From assembly GCA_041640815.1 (NCBI GenBank), contig JBEPZO010000022.1, positions 1 to 30,966 on the forward strand: DNA of 30,966 nucleotides. The letters are read 5' to 3'. A program made the position numbers and the translations under genes. Source of the stretch: JANWZL01 sp041640815 (lineage in GTDB: Bacteria > Pseudomonadota > Gammaproteobacteria > Burkholderiales > Thiobacillaceae). The notes below the pieces were generated by a model. That model searched no databases, was not told where the DNA came from, and saw only the letters and a list, made by a program, of their open reading frames with translations. This document shows positions 23,250 through 30,880 of this stretch, piece by piece. Position 1 is the first letter of the stretch, and each line of letters starts with the position of its first letter.

Positions 23250-23915
23250 TTAGTCGGCGTACAGTCGCTCCATGCGCTCGTGTTTTTCCTGCGCCTCGAT
23301 CGACAGCTCGGCCGTCGGGCGCGCCAGCAGGCGCGGAATGCCGATCGGCTCGCCGGTCTCCAGGCAGTAGCCATATTCGCCGCTTTCGATGCGGGCGAGC
23401 GATTGCTCGATCTTCTTCAGCAGTTTGCGCTCGCGGTCGCGCACACGCTGCTCGAGCATGTTTTCTTCTTCTATGGTTGCCCGATCGTTAGGATCTGCAA
23501 ACACTTCATTCTCTTTGAGATGTTCCCCTGTCTCGCGCGCGTGTTGCAAGATCTCGGCGCGCATCGCCAAGAGCTTGGCCTTAAAGTACTGTAACTGTAC
23601 TTCGTTCATATAGTCTTCTGGAGGCATGCGCAAAATGTCCTCGTCTGTGAGTTTGCTGACATCAATCGGTTGCGTCATGGAAGACGTTTTGCGCTCGGCC
23701 ACCTCTCCAGAACCACCTTTCGCAGAGTGAGTCTTGACAGTAGTAGCTTTCCGCGTCGTTTTCTTTGAATGAGAGCTTGGGGACGTAATGGCGTCGCTGT
23801 TGAGCGCAGCGACTTCAACGTCACCCACGGCTTGTGGTGCCGATGTTTTAGCCTTAGGCTCAGCTGCTACCGCCGACCGTGATTTAGGGGTGGATTTTGG
23901 GGCTGTAGTTGTCAT
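23250..23915 (-). CDS. dksA: DksA/TraR-family RNA polymerase-binding factor
   Basis: DksA binds the secondary channel of RNA polymerase and works with ppGpp in the stringent response. The 221-residue protein has a Lys/Ala/Ser/Thr-rich extension (about residues 1-79), then the core: DPNDRATIEEE with the coiled-coil tip acids D141 and D144, and a C-terminal zinc-finger-like part GYCLETG with IPRLLARPTAELSIEAQ. Of the four zinc cysteines of E. coli DksA only C184 remains; the others are T187, S205 and A208 (CxxT-x17-SxxA). This is typical of many betaproteobacterial DksA proteins. The long start is real: ATG 23915 is preceded by AGGAGG at good spacing, while the internal ATG at 23678 has none. 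Confidence 0.93.
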   Translation of the reverse strand: MTTTAPKSTPKSRSAVAAEPKAKTSAPQAVGDVEVAALNSDAITSPSSHSKKTTRKATTVKTHSAKGGSGEVAERKTSSMTQPIDVSKLTDEDILRMPPEDYMNEVQLQYFKAKLLAMRAEILQHARETGEHLKENEVFADPNDRATIEEENMLEQRVRDRERKLLKKIEQSLARIESGEYGYCLETGEPIGIPRLLARPTAELSIEAQEKHERMERLYAD

Positions 23916-24063
23916 TGCCTCGCCTCCTAGAACATGGGATTGGGAAAATAAGGTCGAGATTCTTCCGCGTCAAGAGCATAGGGATATGGCGCCCACTCGG
24001 CTGATGATGCCCAGCATAAGTGGCGAGTATCGAGATCATGGTCTATTAGCTAGTACACTGACT

Positions 24064-25140
24064 TTATTTGACCCAAGCCAGATCCAAGGGGTTGTTGGGA
24101 TTGATACCCTCCATAAACGGTAACCGACGATCACGATGGGTGACTTGGTAGACGCAGCCCATCCAATTACCCACCACCGCCTCTGCCGTATCATGCCATG
24201 TATTATCGAGATGGGGGACAATGAGGTGTTCCGGAAATTTTGGTGGCGGGTCACCTAGGTGACAGGCTTTTAGTAGTCGCTCGGCGTATTCTTCCAAGAT
24301 CGCTTGCTCGCGACGCTTAATGTAGTTTGCAGGAAAAGGCGGGGGTACAGCAAGCCGCCCTTGGGCATAGAGCGTGAGGTCGCGTTTGTACTCCTTGAGC
24401 AAGGAGATGGTGTCGTACTCCGGGTGGCCTTGAAAAAAGACGCAGCGCAGGCCGTCCGGGCTCACGGCCAGATGCACGCCGGCGATGTCGCTTTCCACCA
24501 GCACGTGCAGGCCGGCCGCCTCGAACTGGGCGCGGGAGATGTCGTTCCAGCGCGAGTGCGGCACGTCGAAGCGGGTGTTCACGTCGCACACCAAGGGATG
24601 CCGCTTCTCCACCACCCGGTGCGGAAACACGCCCCAGATCTTGGCCGGCTGTTTGACCCGCTTCTGCCCGTAGCGGAACTGCATCACCGCGTGCGTGGCA
24701 AGACACGAGCAAAGGGTTGAGGTGACGTTCTCCATCGCCCAGTCGATCACCTCGATCAGGGGCTCCCAGAACGGCTCCTGTGCAAGGTCGGGGTGGGTGA
24801 CGTTGGCGCCGGTGATGATGAGCGCATCCAGCCCTTCCTCGCGGATCTTTTCGAAGGGCTCGTAGTACCGCTCGACGTGTGCCTTGCCCTTGGCCTCGCG
24901 CGGCAGGGCATCGAGGGTGAAGGGGTGGACGTAGAACTGGGCGATCGGGTTGGATTCCCCCACCAGCCGGAAGAACTGCCGCTCGGTGGCCTCCAGGGCG
25001 GCATCGGGCATCATGTTGAGCAGCCCGATGTGCAGCTCGCGGATCTCCTGCTGCAAGGCGCGGTCGGCCGACAGCACGGTGAGCCCCTCGCGCTTAAGGC
25101 GATCGAAGGTGGGCAAATCGTTGTGGGCGACAAGCGGCAT
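24064..25140 (-). CDS. metAS: Homoserine O-succinyltransferase (MetA family)
   Basis: The enzyme activates homoserine for methionine synthesis. The 358-residue protein aligns with MetA: catalytic C146 in STLCSCLATH (E. coli STLFVCW), and H239 plus E241 in FFQGHPEYD, all three essential positions present. It is longer than E. coli MetA (309), with an extended C-terminus (VVGNWMGCVYQVTHRD). Whether it uses succinyl- or acetyl-CoA cannot be read from the sequence with certainty. It lies two bases after an ATPase gene on the same strand, with which it must be co-transcribed. Confidence 0.9.
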   Translation of the reverse strand: MPLVAHNDLPTFDRLKREGLTVLSADRALQQEIRELHIGLLNMMPDAALEATERQFFRLVGESNPIAQFYVHPFTLDALPREAKGKAHVERYYEPFEKIREEGLDALIITGANVTHPDLAQEPFWEPLIEVIDWAMENVTSTLCSCLATHAVMQFRYGQKRVKQPAKIWGVFPHRVVEKRHPLVCDVNTRFDVPHSRWNDISRAQFEAAGLHVLVESDIAGVHLAVSPDGLRCVFFQGHPEYDTISLLKEYKRDLTLYAQGRLAVPPPFPANYIKRREQAILEEYAERLLKACHLGDPPPKFPEHLIVPHLDNTWHDTAEAVVGNWMGCVYQVTHRDRRLPFMEGINPNNPLDLAWVK

Positions 25141-25142
25141 GC

Positions 25143-26030
25143 TCAGGCTCCTTCCACCTTCCCGTCCCCGGCGGTCGCTTTCTCCTCCTTGCGCGCGATG
25201 GCCGTCTCCACCAATTCCAGGAAATCGGCCTCGTCCCGCACCTTGGCCACCTCGCGCGAGGTCACGGTATAGCCAAGGGGGGCGGCGATGGCTTCATAGC
25301 GCGGCACGCGGGAGCGGAATAGGCGCGGGAAGATCCAGCGCGTGAATTCGTCCGGCGGGATCTGGGCCACGTAGTCATAGCCCTTCTCCTGCATGAAGAT
25401 GGGCAGGTGTTCGGCCAAGAAGGCAGGGCGATAGTACAGGGGCTTGGGGTCGGATTGGGCGCGGCGGATGAGGTCTTCCTCCTCTTCGCGCGTCGTGACT
25501 TGGATGTACAGGATGAGGGTGTGGGCCGCCAGCAGCTCGATGACCGAGTCGTCCTCCAGCTCGCACAGGCTGCCGCCAACGTCGTTGACGAAATGCGCGT
25601 AGCCGTAGATCTCCTGCGCCTTGCGCACGAACTCGGGCACGTCCTTCATGGCGTTGATTTCCGCCTCACGGTACATGGCCTGCCGGCGGCTGAATTCCTC
25701 CAGACTCAGGCCGCCGAGCTCGGGGTTGCCCAGCTTGCCGACAAAGGCGAGCACCGGCCCCAAGTCCTCGATCTTGATGTTGTTGCGGATATCGATCCAA
25801 TCCTTGCGCAAAAGCTCGCGCAAAAACGGCACCTGCATCGCCTGCTGCTTGATCAGGTCGAGGATGGCCTCGTCCAGGTAGCGGGTGCCGATGCGGTAGT
25901 CGCCGGAGTAATGGAACCAGTCGTGACGGCGCAGCATCGAGGCGAGATGGGTCTTGCCCACGCCGGACATGCCGAGCAGGGTGACCTTTTTTTGCGGCCA
26001 GGCGCGGAAGGAGGCGACGGTGAACTTCAT
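25143..26030 (-). CDS. P-loop ATPase/kinase-like protein, unknown function, in operon with metA
   Basis: The 295-residue product starts at ATG 26028-26030 with MKFTVASFRAWPQKKVTLLG and a Walker A GMSGVGKTHLA at about 20-30. LLGMSGVGKTHLASML is typical of small nucleoside-kinase or shikimate-kinase-like P-loops. The middle has YSGDYRIGTRYLDEAILD and the C-terminus KEEKATAGDGKVEGA. I do not recognise its function. An upstream frame extends to 26261 but lacks a ribosome site. The stop is two bases before the metA ATG, so the pair is one operon; homologues sit beside metA in other betaproteobacteria as far as I recall. Confidence 0.75.
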   Translation of the reverse strand: MKFTVASFRAWPQKKVTLLGMSGVGKTHLASMLRRHDWFHYSGDYRIGTRYLDEAILDLIKQQAMQVPFLRELLRKDWIDIRNNIKIEDLGPVLAFVGKLGNPELGGLSLEEFSRRQAMYREAEINAMKDVPEFVRKAQEIYGYAHFVNDVGGSLCELEDDSVIELLAAHTLILYIQVTTREEEEDLIRRAQSDPKPLYYRPAFLAEHLPIFMQEKGYDYVAQIPPDEFTRWIFPRLFRSRVPRYEAIAAPLGYTVTSREVAKVRDEADFLELVETAIARKEEKATAGDGKVEGA

Positions 26031-26150
26031 GGTCGTAGCGTGCGCGTAAAGGTGATAGGTTATCGGTAAACGCACCCCCTGAGAACAGGTGGATGCCTGG
26101 GGGTGGGCGAATAGGTTTAACATTACAAGCCTACCCCAACAGGACAGCGC

Positions 26151-27095
26151 ATGGCCGATCCCCGCTTGCACAAAGGCGCCGCCAAAGTGGCGCGCATCCC
26201 GATCAAGGTTGAGCCCGCGCCGCGTCTGCGCTTGCCGCCCTGGATCCGGGCGCAGTCCCATGCCTCACCGCAGGTCGCGCGCGTCAAGGCGCTGCTGCGC
26301 AAGGCGCGGCTACACACCGTCTGCGAAGAAGCCTCCTGCCCCAACCTGGGCGAGTGTTTCCACCACGGCACCGCCACCTTCATGATCCTGGGCGACCTGT
26401 GCACGCGGCGTTGCCCCTTTTGCGACGTCGGCCACGGCAGGCCCCTGCCGCCCGACCCGCAAGAGCCGGAGCATCTGGCCGAGACCGTGGCGGCGCTGGG
26501 CCTCGCCTATGTCGTCATCACCTCCGTTGACCGCGACGATCTGCGCGACGGCGGCGCTGCCCACTTCGTCGCCTGCATTCGTGCCGTGCGCAGCCGCTCG
26601 CCCGGCACGCGCATCGAGATCCTCACCCCCGACTTCCGCGGCCGGCTCGAGGTGGCGCTCGACCGCTTGGCGCAGGCGCCCCCGGACGTGATGAACCACA
26701 ACCTAGAGACGGTGCCGCGCCTGTACAAGGCCTGCCGGCCAGGGGCCGACTATGCCCACTCCTTGCGCCTGCTCGCCGACTTCAAGCGGCGCTGCCCCAG
26801 CGTACCCACCAAGTCCGGCATCATGCTGGGCCTGGGCGAGACCGATGCCGAGGTCGAAGCGGTCATGCGCGACCTGCGCGCCCACGACGTCGACATGCTC
26901 ACCATCGGCCAGTATCTGCAGCCCTCCGTGCACCATCTGCCGGTCAGGCGCTACGTCACCCCGGAGCGCTTCGCCGAATTCGAACGGCTGGGTCTTGCGA
27001 TGGGGTTCAAGAACGTGGCCAGCGGCCCGTTGGTGCGTTCCAGCTATCACGCCGACCAGCAAGCGGCCAAGATCGCCCCGGGCAACGCTGCCTGA
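26151..27095 (+). CDS. lipA: Lipoyl synthase
   Basis: LipA inserts two sulfur atoms into the octanoyl group of lipoyl-dependent dehydrogenases using two [4Fe-4S] clusters. All ligands are seen: C58, C63, C69 (CEEASCPNLGEC) for the auxiliary cluster, C84, C88, C91 (CTRRCPFCDVGHG) for the radical-SAM cluster, and the serine of VRSSYHAD near the C-terminus. The 314-residue length is normal. An AGGA ribosome site lies seven bases before the ATG. It is divergent from the ATPase/metA operon with 120 bases between; lipB is not in the window. Confidence 0.97.
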   Translation: MADPRLHKGAAKVARIPIKVEPAPRLRLPPWIRAQSHASPQVARVKALLRKARLHTVCEEASCPNLGECFHHGTATFMILGDLCTRRCPFCDVGHGRPLPPDPQEPEHLAETVAALGLAYVVITSVDRDDLRDGGAAHFVACIRAVRSRSPGTRIEILTPDFRGRLEVALDRLAQAPPDVMNHNLETVPRLYKACRPGADYAHSLRLLADFKRRCPSVPTKSGIMLGLGETDAEVEAVMRDLRAHDVDMLTIGQYLQPSVHHLPVRRYVTPERFAEFERLGLAMGFKNVASGPLVRSSYHADQQAAKIAPGNAA

Positions 27096-27191
27096 GAAAC
27101 GCTAGACGGCAGTGCGCGTATTGCTGCGCTGCTCGGCGGCGGGTGGAACACGCCCTGCCCAGCAAGCCGCCAGGCAACCTTCAGCCGTCCT

Positions 27192-27659
27192 TTAGTCCCG
27201 GTGGTAGGGATGGCCGGCGAGCAGGCTCGCCGCCCGGTAGAGCTGCTCGAGCAGCACGACGCGGGCGAGGGCATGCGGCAGGGTCAGGCGCGACAGGGCC
27301 AACGTGACATCGGCCCGCGCCAGGATGTGCGCGGCAAGCCCATCCGCCCCGCCGATGAGCATGGCCACGTCGCGGCCAGCCAGCCTCCAGGCGGCAAGCA
27401 GCTCGGCGAGCTCCCGCGTGCTCACCTGGCGGCCGCGCTCATCGAGGGCAACGACCAGGGCGCCTTTCGGGCAGCTCAACATGAGCCGCGCCGCCTCCGC
27501 TGCCTTCACCTGCTCGGCCGTCTGCCCCGCGCGCCTCTCCGGCCGCACGGTCACCACATCCACGCGCATCTCGCGGGGCAGGCGCCGCAAGTATTCACTA
27601 CAAGCCGCCTCCGCCCAGGCCGGCAGTCTGTCACCGATGGCAACGATGGCTAGTCTCAT
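27192..27659 (-). CDS. rlmH: 23S rRNA (pseudouridine-1915-N3)-methyltransferase RlmH
   Basis: RlmH is a SPOUT-class methyltransferase that modifies helix 69 of 23S rRNA. The 155-residue sequence has the family features ALDERGRQVSTRELAELL, AMLIGGADGL (the trefoil-knot SAM site) and the C-terminal LPHALARVVLLEQLYRAASLL and GHPYHRD. The ATG at 27657-27659 gives the normal length; a TTG four codons upstream is not needed. It is convergent with lipA and divergent from the downstream tRNA. Confidence 0.96.
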   Translation of the reverse strand: MRLAIVAIGDRLPAWAEAACSEYLRRLPREMRVDVVTVRPERRAGQTAEQVKAAEAARLMLSCPKGALVVALDERGRQVSTRELAELLAAWRLAGRDVAMLIGGADGLAAHILARADVTLALSRLTLPHALARVVLLEQLYRAASLLAGHPYHRD

Positions 27660-27729
27660 GATTTGGCGCAAGGGAAAAAGCTGAAATCACACCGCGGGCG
27701 GGATGCCATGCGCGGCGCCTGCCACCATC

Positions 27730-27758
27730 TTGACACGAATCAGCGCCCTGCAAATAAT
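27730..27758 (+). promoter_or_regulatory. Likely promoter of the CAT-anticodon tRNA
   Basis: TTGACA (27730-27735) and AATAAT (27753-27758) are 17 bases apart. Start would be near 27765, about 92 bases before the tRNA. Confidence 0.5.
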
Positions 27759-27856
27759 CCAAGTTTATTTCGGCGCTACCCTCTTCCATGGGCGGACCGG
27801 CGCCACAGCCTCCGCCCAGTGCGTCGGCCAAAGACGCGCTGCCGGAGCTCGGACGC

Positions 27857-27933
27857 GGTGAAGTAGCTCAGACGGTTAGAGCGACGGATTCATAACCCGT
27901 AGGTCGGCGGTTCGATTCCGCCCTTCACCACCA
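27857..27933 (+). tRNA. tRNA with CAT anticodon (probably elongator tRNA-Met; tRNA-Ile2 possible)
   Basis: The 77-base cloverleaf has acceptor GGTGAAG (27857-27863) pairing with CTTCACC (27923-27929), anticodon CAT at 27891-27893, T-arm CGGCGGTTCGATTCCGCCC and encoded CCA (27931-27933). It lacks the three G-C pairs of the initiator anticodon stem, so it is either elongator Met or the lysidine-modified Ile. The lowest pair of the anticodon stem is a mismatch, A27888 against C27896; a T at 27896 would restore it. Confidence 0.9.
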
Positions 27934-28233
27934 TCCTCACACGCGCTTGCCGTCGCCGCGGCACATACGGCGGCACGAGCGGAGGGGCATCGCCTCCAGA
28001 CCGCGCGAGCTGGACGTTCTCCGCCGCGCGTCTTGAACGCTGCGAAGCGGCTTGATCAGGCTAAGCAGATGCCCCCGGAATTCGGGCGCCGCCTAGCCAG
28101 GGAACGCAAAGGCGCATCGTGAGCAGGGTGAATCCTGCGCAGGTCGCCGGTTGATCGGGCCTGCAAGGCCGGTTCTGGCCGCCCGCCACGCCACGTGCGA
28201 TGCGTCCGCCCAAGCCGAACGCTACCGCTTTCC
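27934..28233. other. Intergenic, no recognised gene
   Basis: This 300-bp GC-rich stretch contains several short inverted repeats (for example GAGGGGCATCGCCTC at about 27981-27995) but no T-run, conserved RNA or convincing reading frame. The frame on the minus strand at 28056-28244 does not look like a protein. Confidence 0.4.
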
Positions 28234-28731
28234 TCAGGCCGCAAGGCGATGCTGCAGGTCTTTGACGGCCCGCTCCAGATCGGCTACGCGCATGCTAAGG
28301 CTCATGTGCTCTTCGCGCCGCACGACGACCTCATAGAGCCGGTCAAGGCGTGCATTGGTCAGGTCGATGCGCTTGTTGGTCTCATCGATGCGCGCCAGCA
28401 GGTCATCGTGCAGCTTATCCATGCGCTTGTTGGTCTCATCGATGCGTTTGTTGGTTTCATCGATGCGCGCCAGCAGGTCATCGTGCACCTTGTCGATGCG
28501 CTTGTTGGTCTCATCGATGCGCGCCAACAGGTCATCATATACCTTATCGATGCGCTTGTTGGTCTCATCGATGCGTCGGCTCTGATCGACGAGCTGGGCG
28601 TTGATGTCATCAAGCCGCTTGTTGGTGAGCTCCAGGGTGCTGATGACGCGAGCGTTTTCCAGGCGCAGCTTGTCCAGCTCGGGCACGATCCATTCCTGGA
28701 TCGCAGCACGCAGAATCTCTTTCATTTCCAT
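28234..28731 (-). CDS. Repeat-rich coiled-coil protein, function unknown
   Basis: The 165-residue protein begins MEMKEILRAAIQEWIVPEL and is almost entirely coiled coil. The unit RIDETNKRIDKVYDDLLA (18 residues, 54 bases) repeats three times, with one short copy and a partial copy at the end. The C-terminal MSLRSVADLERAV-like segment (MSLSMRVADLERAVKDLQ) is also helical. There is no signal peptide or membrane segment. Similar coiled coils precede a PD-(D/E)XK nuclease domain in DUF3782-type proteins, but this product has no such domain. Function is not known. Confidence 0.7.
   Translation of the reverse strand: MEMKEILRAAIQEWIVPELDKLRLENARVISTLELTNKRLDDINAQLVDQSRRIDETNKRIDKVYDDLLARIDETNKRIDKVHDDLLARIDETNKRIDETNKRMDKLHDDLLARIDETNKRIDLTNARLDRLYEVVVRREEHMSLSMRVADLERAVKDLQHRLAA
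28370..28573 (-). repeat. 54-bp tandem repeats inside the coiled-coil gene
   Basis: On the plus strand CGCTTGTTGGTCTCATCGAT begins units at 28370 (54 bp), 28424 (only 21 bp), 28445 (54 bp), 28499 (54 bp) and 28553 (partial). The 21-bp copy equals seven residues and keeps the frame, so copy-number change would alter protein length but not frame. Confidence 0.9.
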
Positions 28732-29295
28732 GGCGAAACCGTAAGGTGCATGGGCTCAAGCCCTGTTCATTCTAGCACGGCATGGCGCAGCGCGGCGGCG
28801 CGAGCGGGTTGCAGGCCACAAGAAAGCGCGCCGCAAGCGGAGGATCCAGCGCACGCAGCCGCTTGCTTGGCCCCTCAGGCCGGCTGGAGCCATTGAGCTT
28901 GCCACGCAGCCATGGGTTCGCTCATGCCGATCTGTTCAGCCCTCCTCGTGCAGCCTTTTGTCCTTTTAGGTACACGCCAGCCGCTTTCGGCAAAGCTGGC
29001 TTGTATTGCCGCCAGGACACCGACTACGGCGCTGGCCTCTAGCGCCAATCCAATCAAGAAGCGGGGTTGCCATCTTCAAGCCCCGACTGTTGCGGCTTCG
29101 CCACACATGGCCCGCTGCCCGCGCCGCGACAAGCCCCGAAGCATTGCCCAGCGCTGCGCGCGTCGGGGAGAATGAGCGTGACTTCTCGCGCGAGAGGTTA
29201 GCAACGCCTCCTCCCACGCGTTGGAGGGCGGTAGGTGAGGCCATTCACCTTCCGCGTTGGGCATGCGTTTGATCAACCCGTATAGGAGTGAAGCA
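28732..29295. other. Intergenic leader of the porin, no recognised gene
   Basis: A 564-bp gap. It holds an exact 12-base palindrome TCTCGCGCGAGA (29184-29195) about 100 bases before the porin ATG, a hairpin GCCTCC/GGAGGGC near 29204-29232, and hairpins near 28977-29000 and 29058-29081. Frames on both strands do not resemble known proteins. No clear sigma70 promoter. Confidence 0.4.
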
Positions 29296-30399
29296 ATGAA
29301 AAAATCCCTGATCGCTTTGGCGGTGGCCGGTGTTTTCGCCGCTCCCGCCGCCATGGCCGCCACTGCCAACGTCGATGTCTATGGCGTGTTGAACCTGTCC
29401 TACGACTATGTCAGCACTGATCAGGCCAGCCCTGCCGATGATGGCCTGAACCGCATTTCGTCCAACTCCAGCCGCATTGGTTTCAAGGGCAGTGAAGACC
29501 TCGGTGGCGGTCTGTCCGCTCTCTGGCAGATCGAGATGACCATCCAGGCGGATGGTAATGGAAACACTAACAATCCTGGCGCTACCGTCAACGCTGGTTC
29601 GGGCTCGCATGGCCTTCGCAACACTTTTGTTGGCTTGTCGAGCAAGGGTATGGGAACAGTTCTGATGGGAGTTCACGATACCCCCTACAAGCTGGCTACT
29701 GCGCGTCTCGACCCATTCGTTGATACAACAGGTGATTACAACATTGCCATTGGCAGCGCCAACGGTACGAACGCCTTCGAATTGCGGGCGAACAACGTCT
29801 TGGCCTACGTCTCGCCGAATATGAGCGGCTTTACCCTTAGCCTGGCCAAGGTGTTCGGTGCAGAGACCAGTAATAACGCTAATGCAGATTTCGGCGCATG
29901 GTCGGTGTCTGGCAGCTATGATGCTGGTCCACTCTATGTCGCATTAGCGTATGAAAAGCATGAAAATATTGGCAGTGGACCCAATGGGAGTGACGACCGT
30001 TCTTCCTGGAAGGCTGGTGTAGGTTATAAGTTCGGTAGCACCCGCTTGGGCCTTGTCTATGAAGACTCTAGCCAGACTGGCGCGACCGTGACCGATCGGA
30101 ATGCCTGGGCCGTGAATATTGCTCACGAGATGGGCCCCATTACACTGATGGCTGCTTACTACAGCATGGGTGATGGCGACACGGCTGCCGACACATCGGC
30201 AAATGCCTGGGCCATCGGTGCTAATTATGCCTTGTCCAAGCGCACAGCCTTGTACGCACGTTATCTTGCTATCAACAACGACACTGGTGCGACATACCAA
30301 TATGTCGGCGGACAAGGTCCAAATGGCACCGCCATCACGGGAATGACACCTGGTACGGATCCAAGTATATTCTCGCTCGGCGTTCGCCACAGCTTCTGA
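29296..30399 (+). CDS. Outer membrane general porin (Burkholderia/Neisseria type)
   Basis: A trimeric 16-strand porin that lets small solutes cross the outer membrane. The 367-residue precursor has a signal peptide ending AAMA (residue 21), then DVYGVLNLSYDYV, SRIGFKGSEDLGGGLSALWQIE and, in the middle, FELRANNVLAYVSPNMSGF, which is the pattern of Porin_4 proteins. It ends in SLGVRHSF with the C-terminal Phe required for outer membrane assembly. AGGAG lies at 29284-29288 before the ATG, and an intrinsic terminator follows. Pore preference cannot be read from the sequence. Confidence 0.95.
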   Translation: MKKSLIALAVAGVFAAPAAMAATANVDVYGVLNLSYDYVSTDQASPADDGLNRISSNSSRIGFKGSEDLGGGLSALWQIEMTIQADGNGNTNNPGATVNAGSGSHGLRNTFVGLSSKGMGTVLMGVHDTPYKLATARLDPFVDTTGDYNIAIGSANGTNAFELRANNVLAYVSPNMSGFTLSLAKVFGAETSNNANADFGAWSVSGSYDAGPLYVALAYEKHENIGSGPNGSDDRSSWKAGVGYKFGSTRLGLVYEDSSQTGATVTDRNAWAVNIAHEMGPITLMAAYYSMGDGDTAADTSANAWAIGANYALSKRTALYARYLAINNDTGATYQYVGGQGPNGTAITGMTPGTDPSIFSLGVRHSF

Positions 30400-30421
30400 T
30401 CGAGTCTGCCGATCAATAACC

Positions 30422-30453
30422 AACGGGCGCGACTAACAGCGCCCGTTTTTTTG
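30422..30453 (+). terminator. Intrinsic terminator of the porin gene
   Basis: AACGGGCGC (30422-30430) pairs with GCGCCCGTT (30439-30447) around an 8-base loop and runs into a T-tract to 30452. It begins 22 bases after the porin stop. Confidence 0.93.
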
Positions 30454-30466
30454 TGCGCCTGGCACT

Positions 30467-30880
30467 AAAAGGACACCCACTTTGTGACTCTTAGCCATCC
30501 CCCATGACCCGTCCCGCTCCGAGCTGGTGTCGGTAGCTGACGACTCCGGGTACCACGTGGTGAACCGCTGCGTGCGGCGCGCCTTCCTCTGCTCTGCGGC
30601 CAAGACGCCCACACCGGCCACAAAAACAAGAAAAAATCAAGAAAAAGGACACCCACTTTCAGAAGAAACGCTTCAATACTAAAAGGACACCCACTTTGTG
30701 ACTGCTTAGCCATCCCCCATGACTCGTCCCGCTCCGAGCTGGGTCGGTAGCTGAAACCCCCTGGTACCATGTGGTGAGCCGCTGCGTGCGGCGCGCCTTC
30801 CTCTGCGGCCAAGACGCCCACACCGGCCACAAGAAAACAAGAAAAAGGACACCCACTTTCAGAAGAAAGACACCCACTTT
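30467..30880 (+). mobile_element. Two tandem truncated REP-associated (IS200-like) transposase mini-elements
   Basis: The 17-base motif AAAAGGACACCCACTTT occurs at 30467-30483, 30643-30659, 30681-30697 and 30843-30859, plus a diverged copy at 30866-30880 (AAAGACACCCACTTT), all in one orientation. Between motif copies lie two related segments of about 170 bp. Each starts MTRP from an ATG (30504 and its counterpart at about 30718) and, after a one-base frameshift, reads the N-terminus of the transposase: SELVSVAD, YHVVNRCVRRAFLC in copy 1, YHVVSRCVRRAFLCGQD in copy 2. The HUH catalytic part is deleted, leaving the protein start joined to the downstream flank. Copy 1 also has a 5-base duplication (CTCTG). 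The N-terminal match to the RAYT transposases is from memory. Confidence 0.8.

Noticed and set aside
28370..28573. CRISPR-like repeats
   Set aside because: Repeat units are contiguous and encode an in-frame coiled coil.
30467..30880. CRISPR array from the 17-base motif
   Set aside because: Intervals are very uneven and the sequence between is related transposase DNA, not unique spacers.
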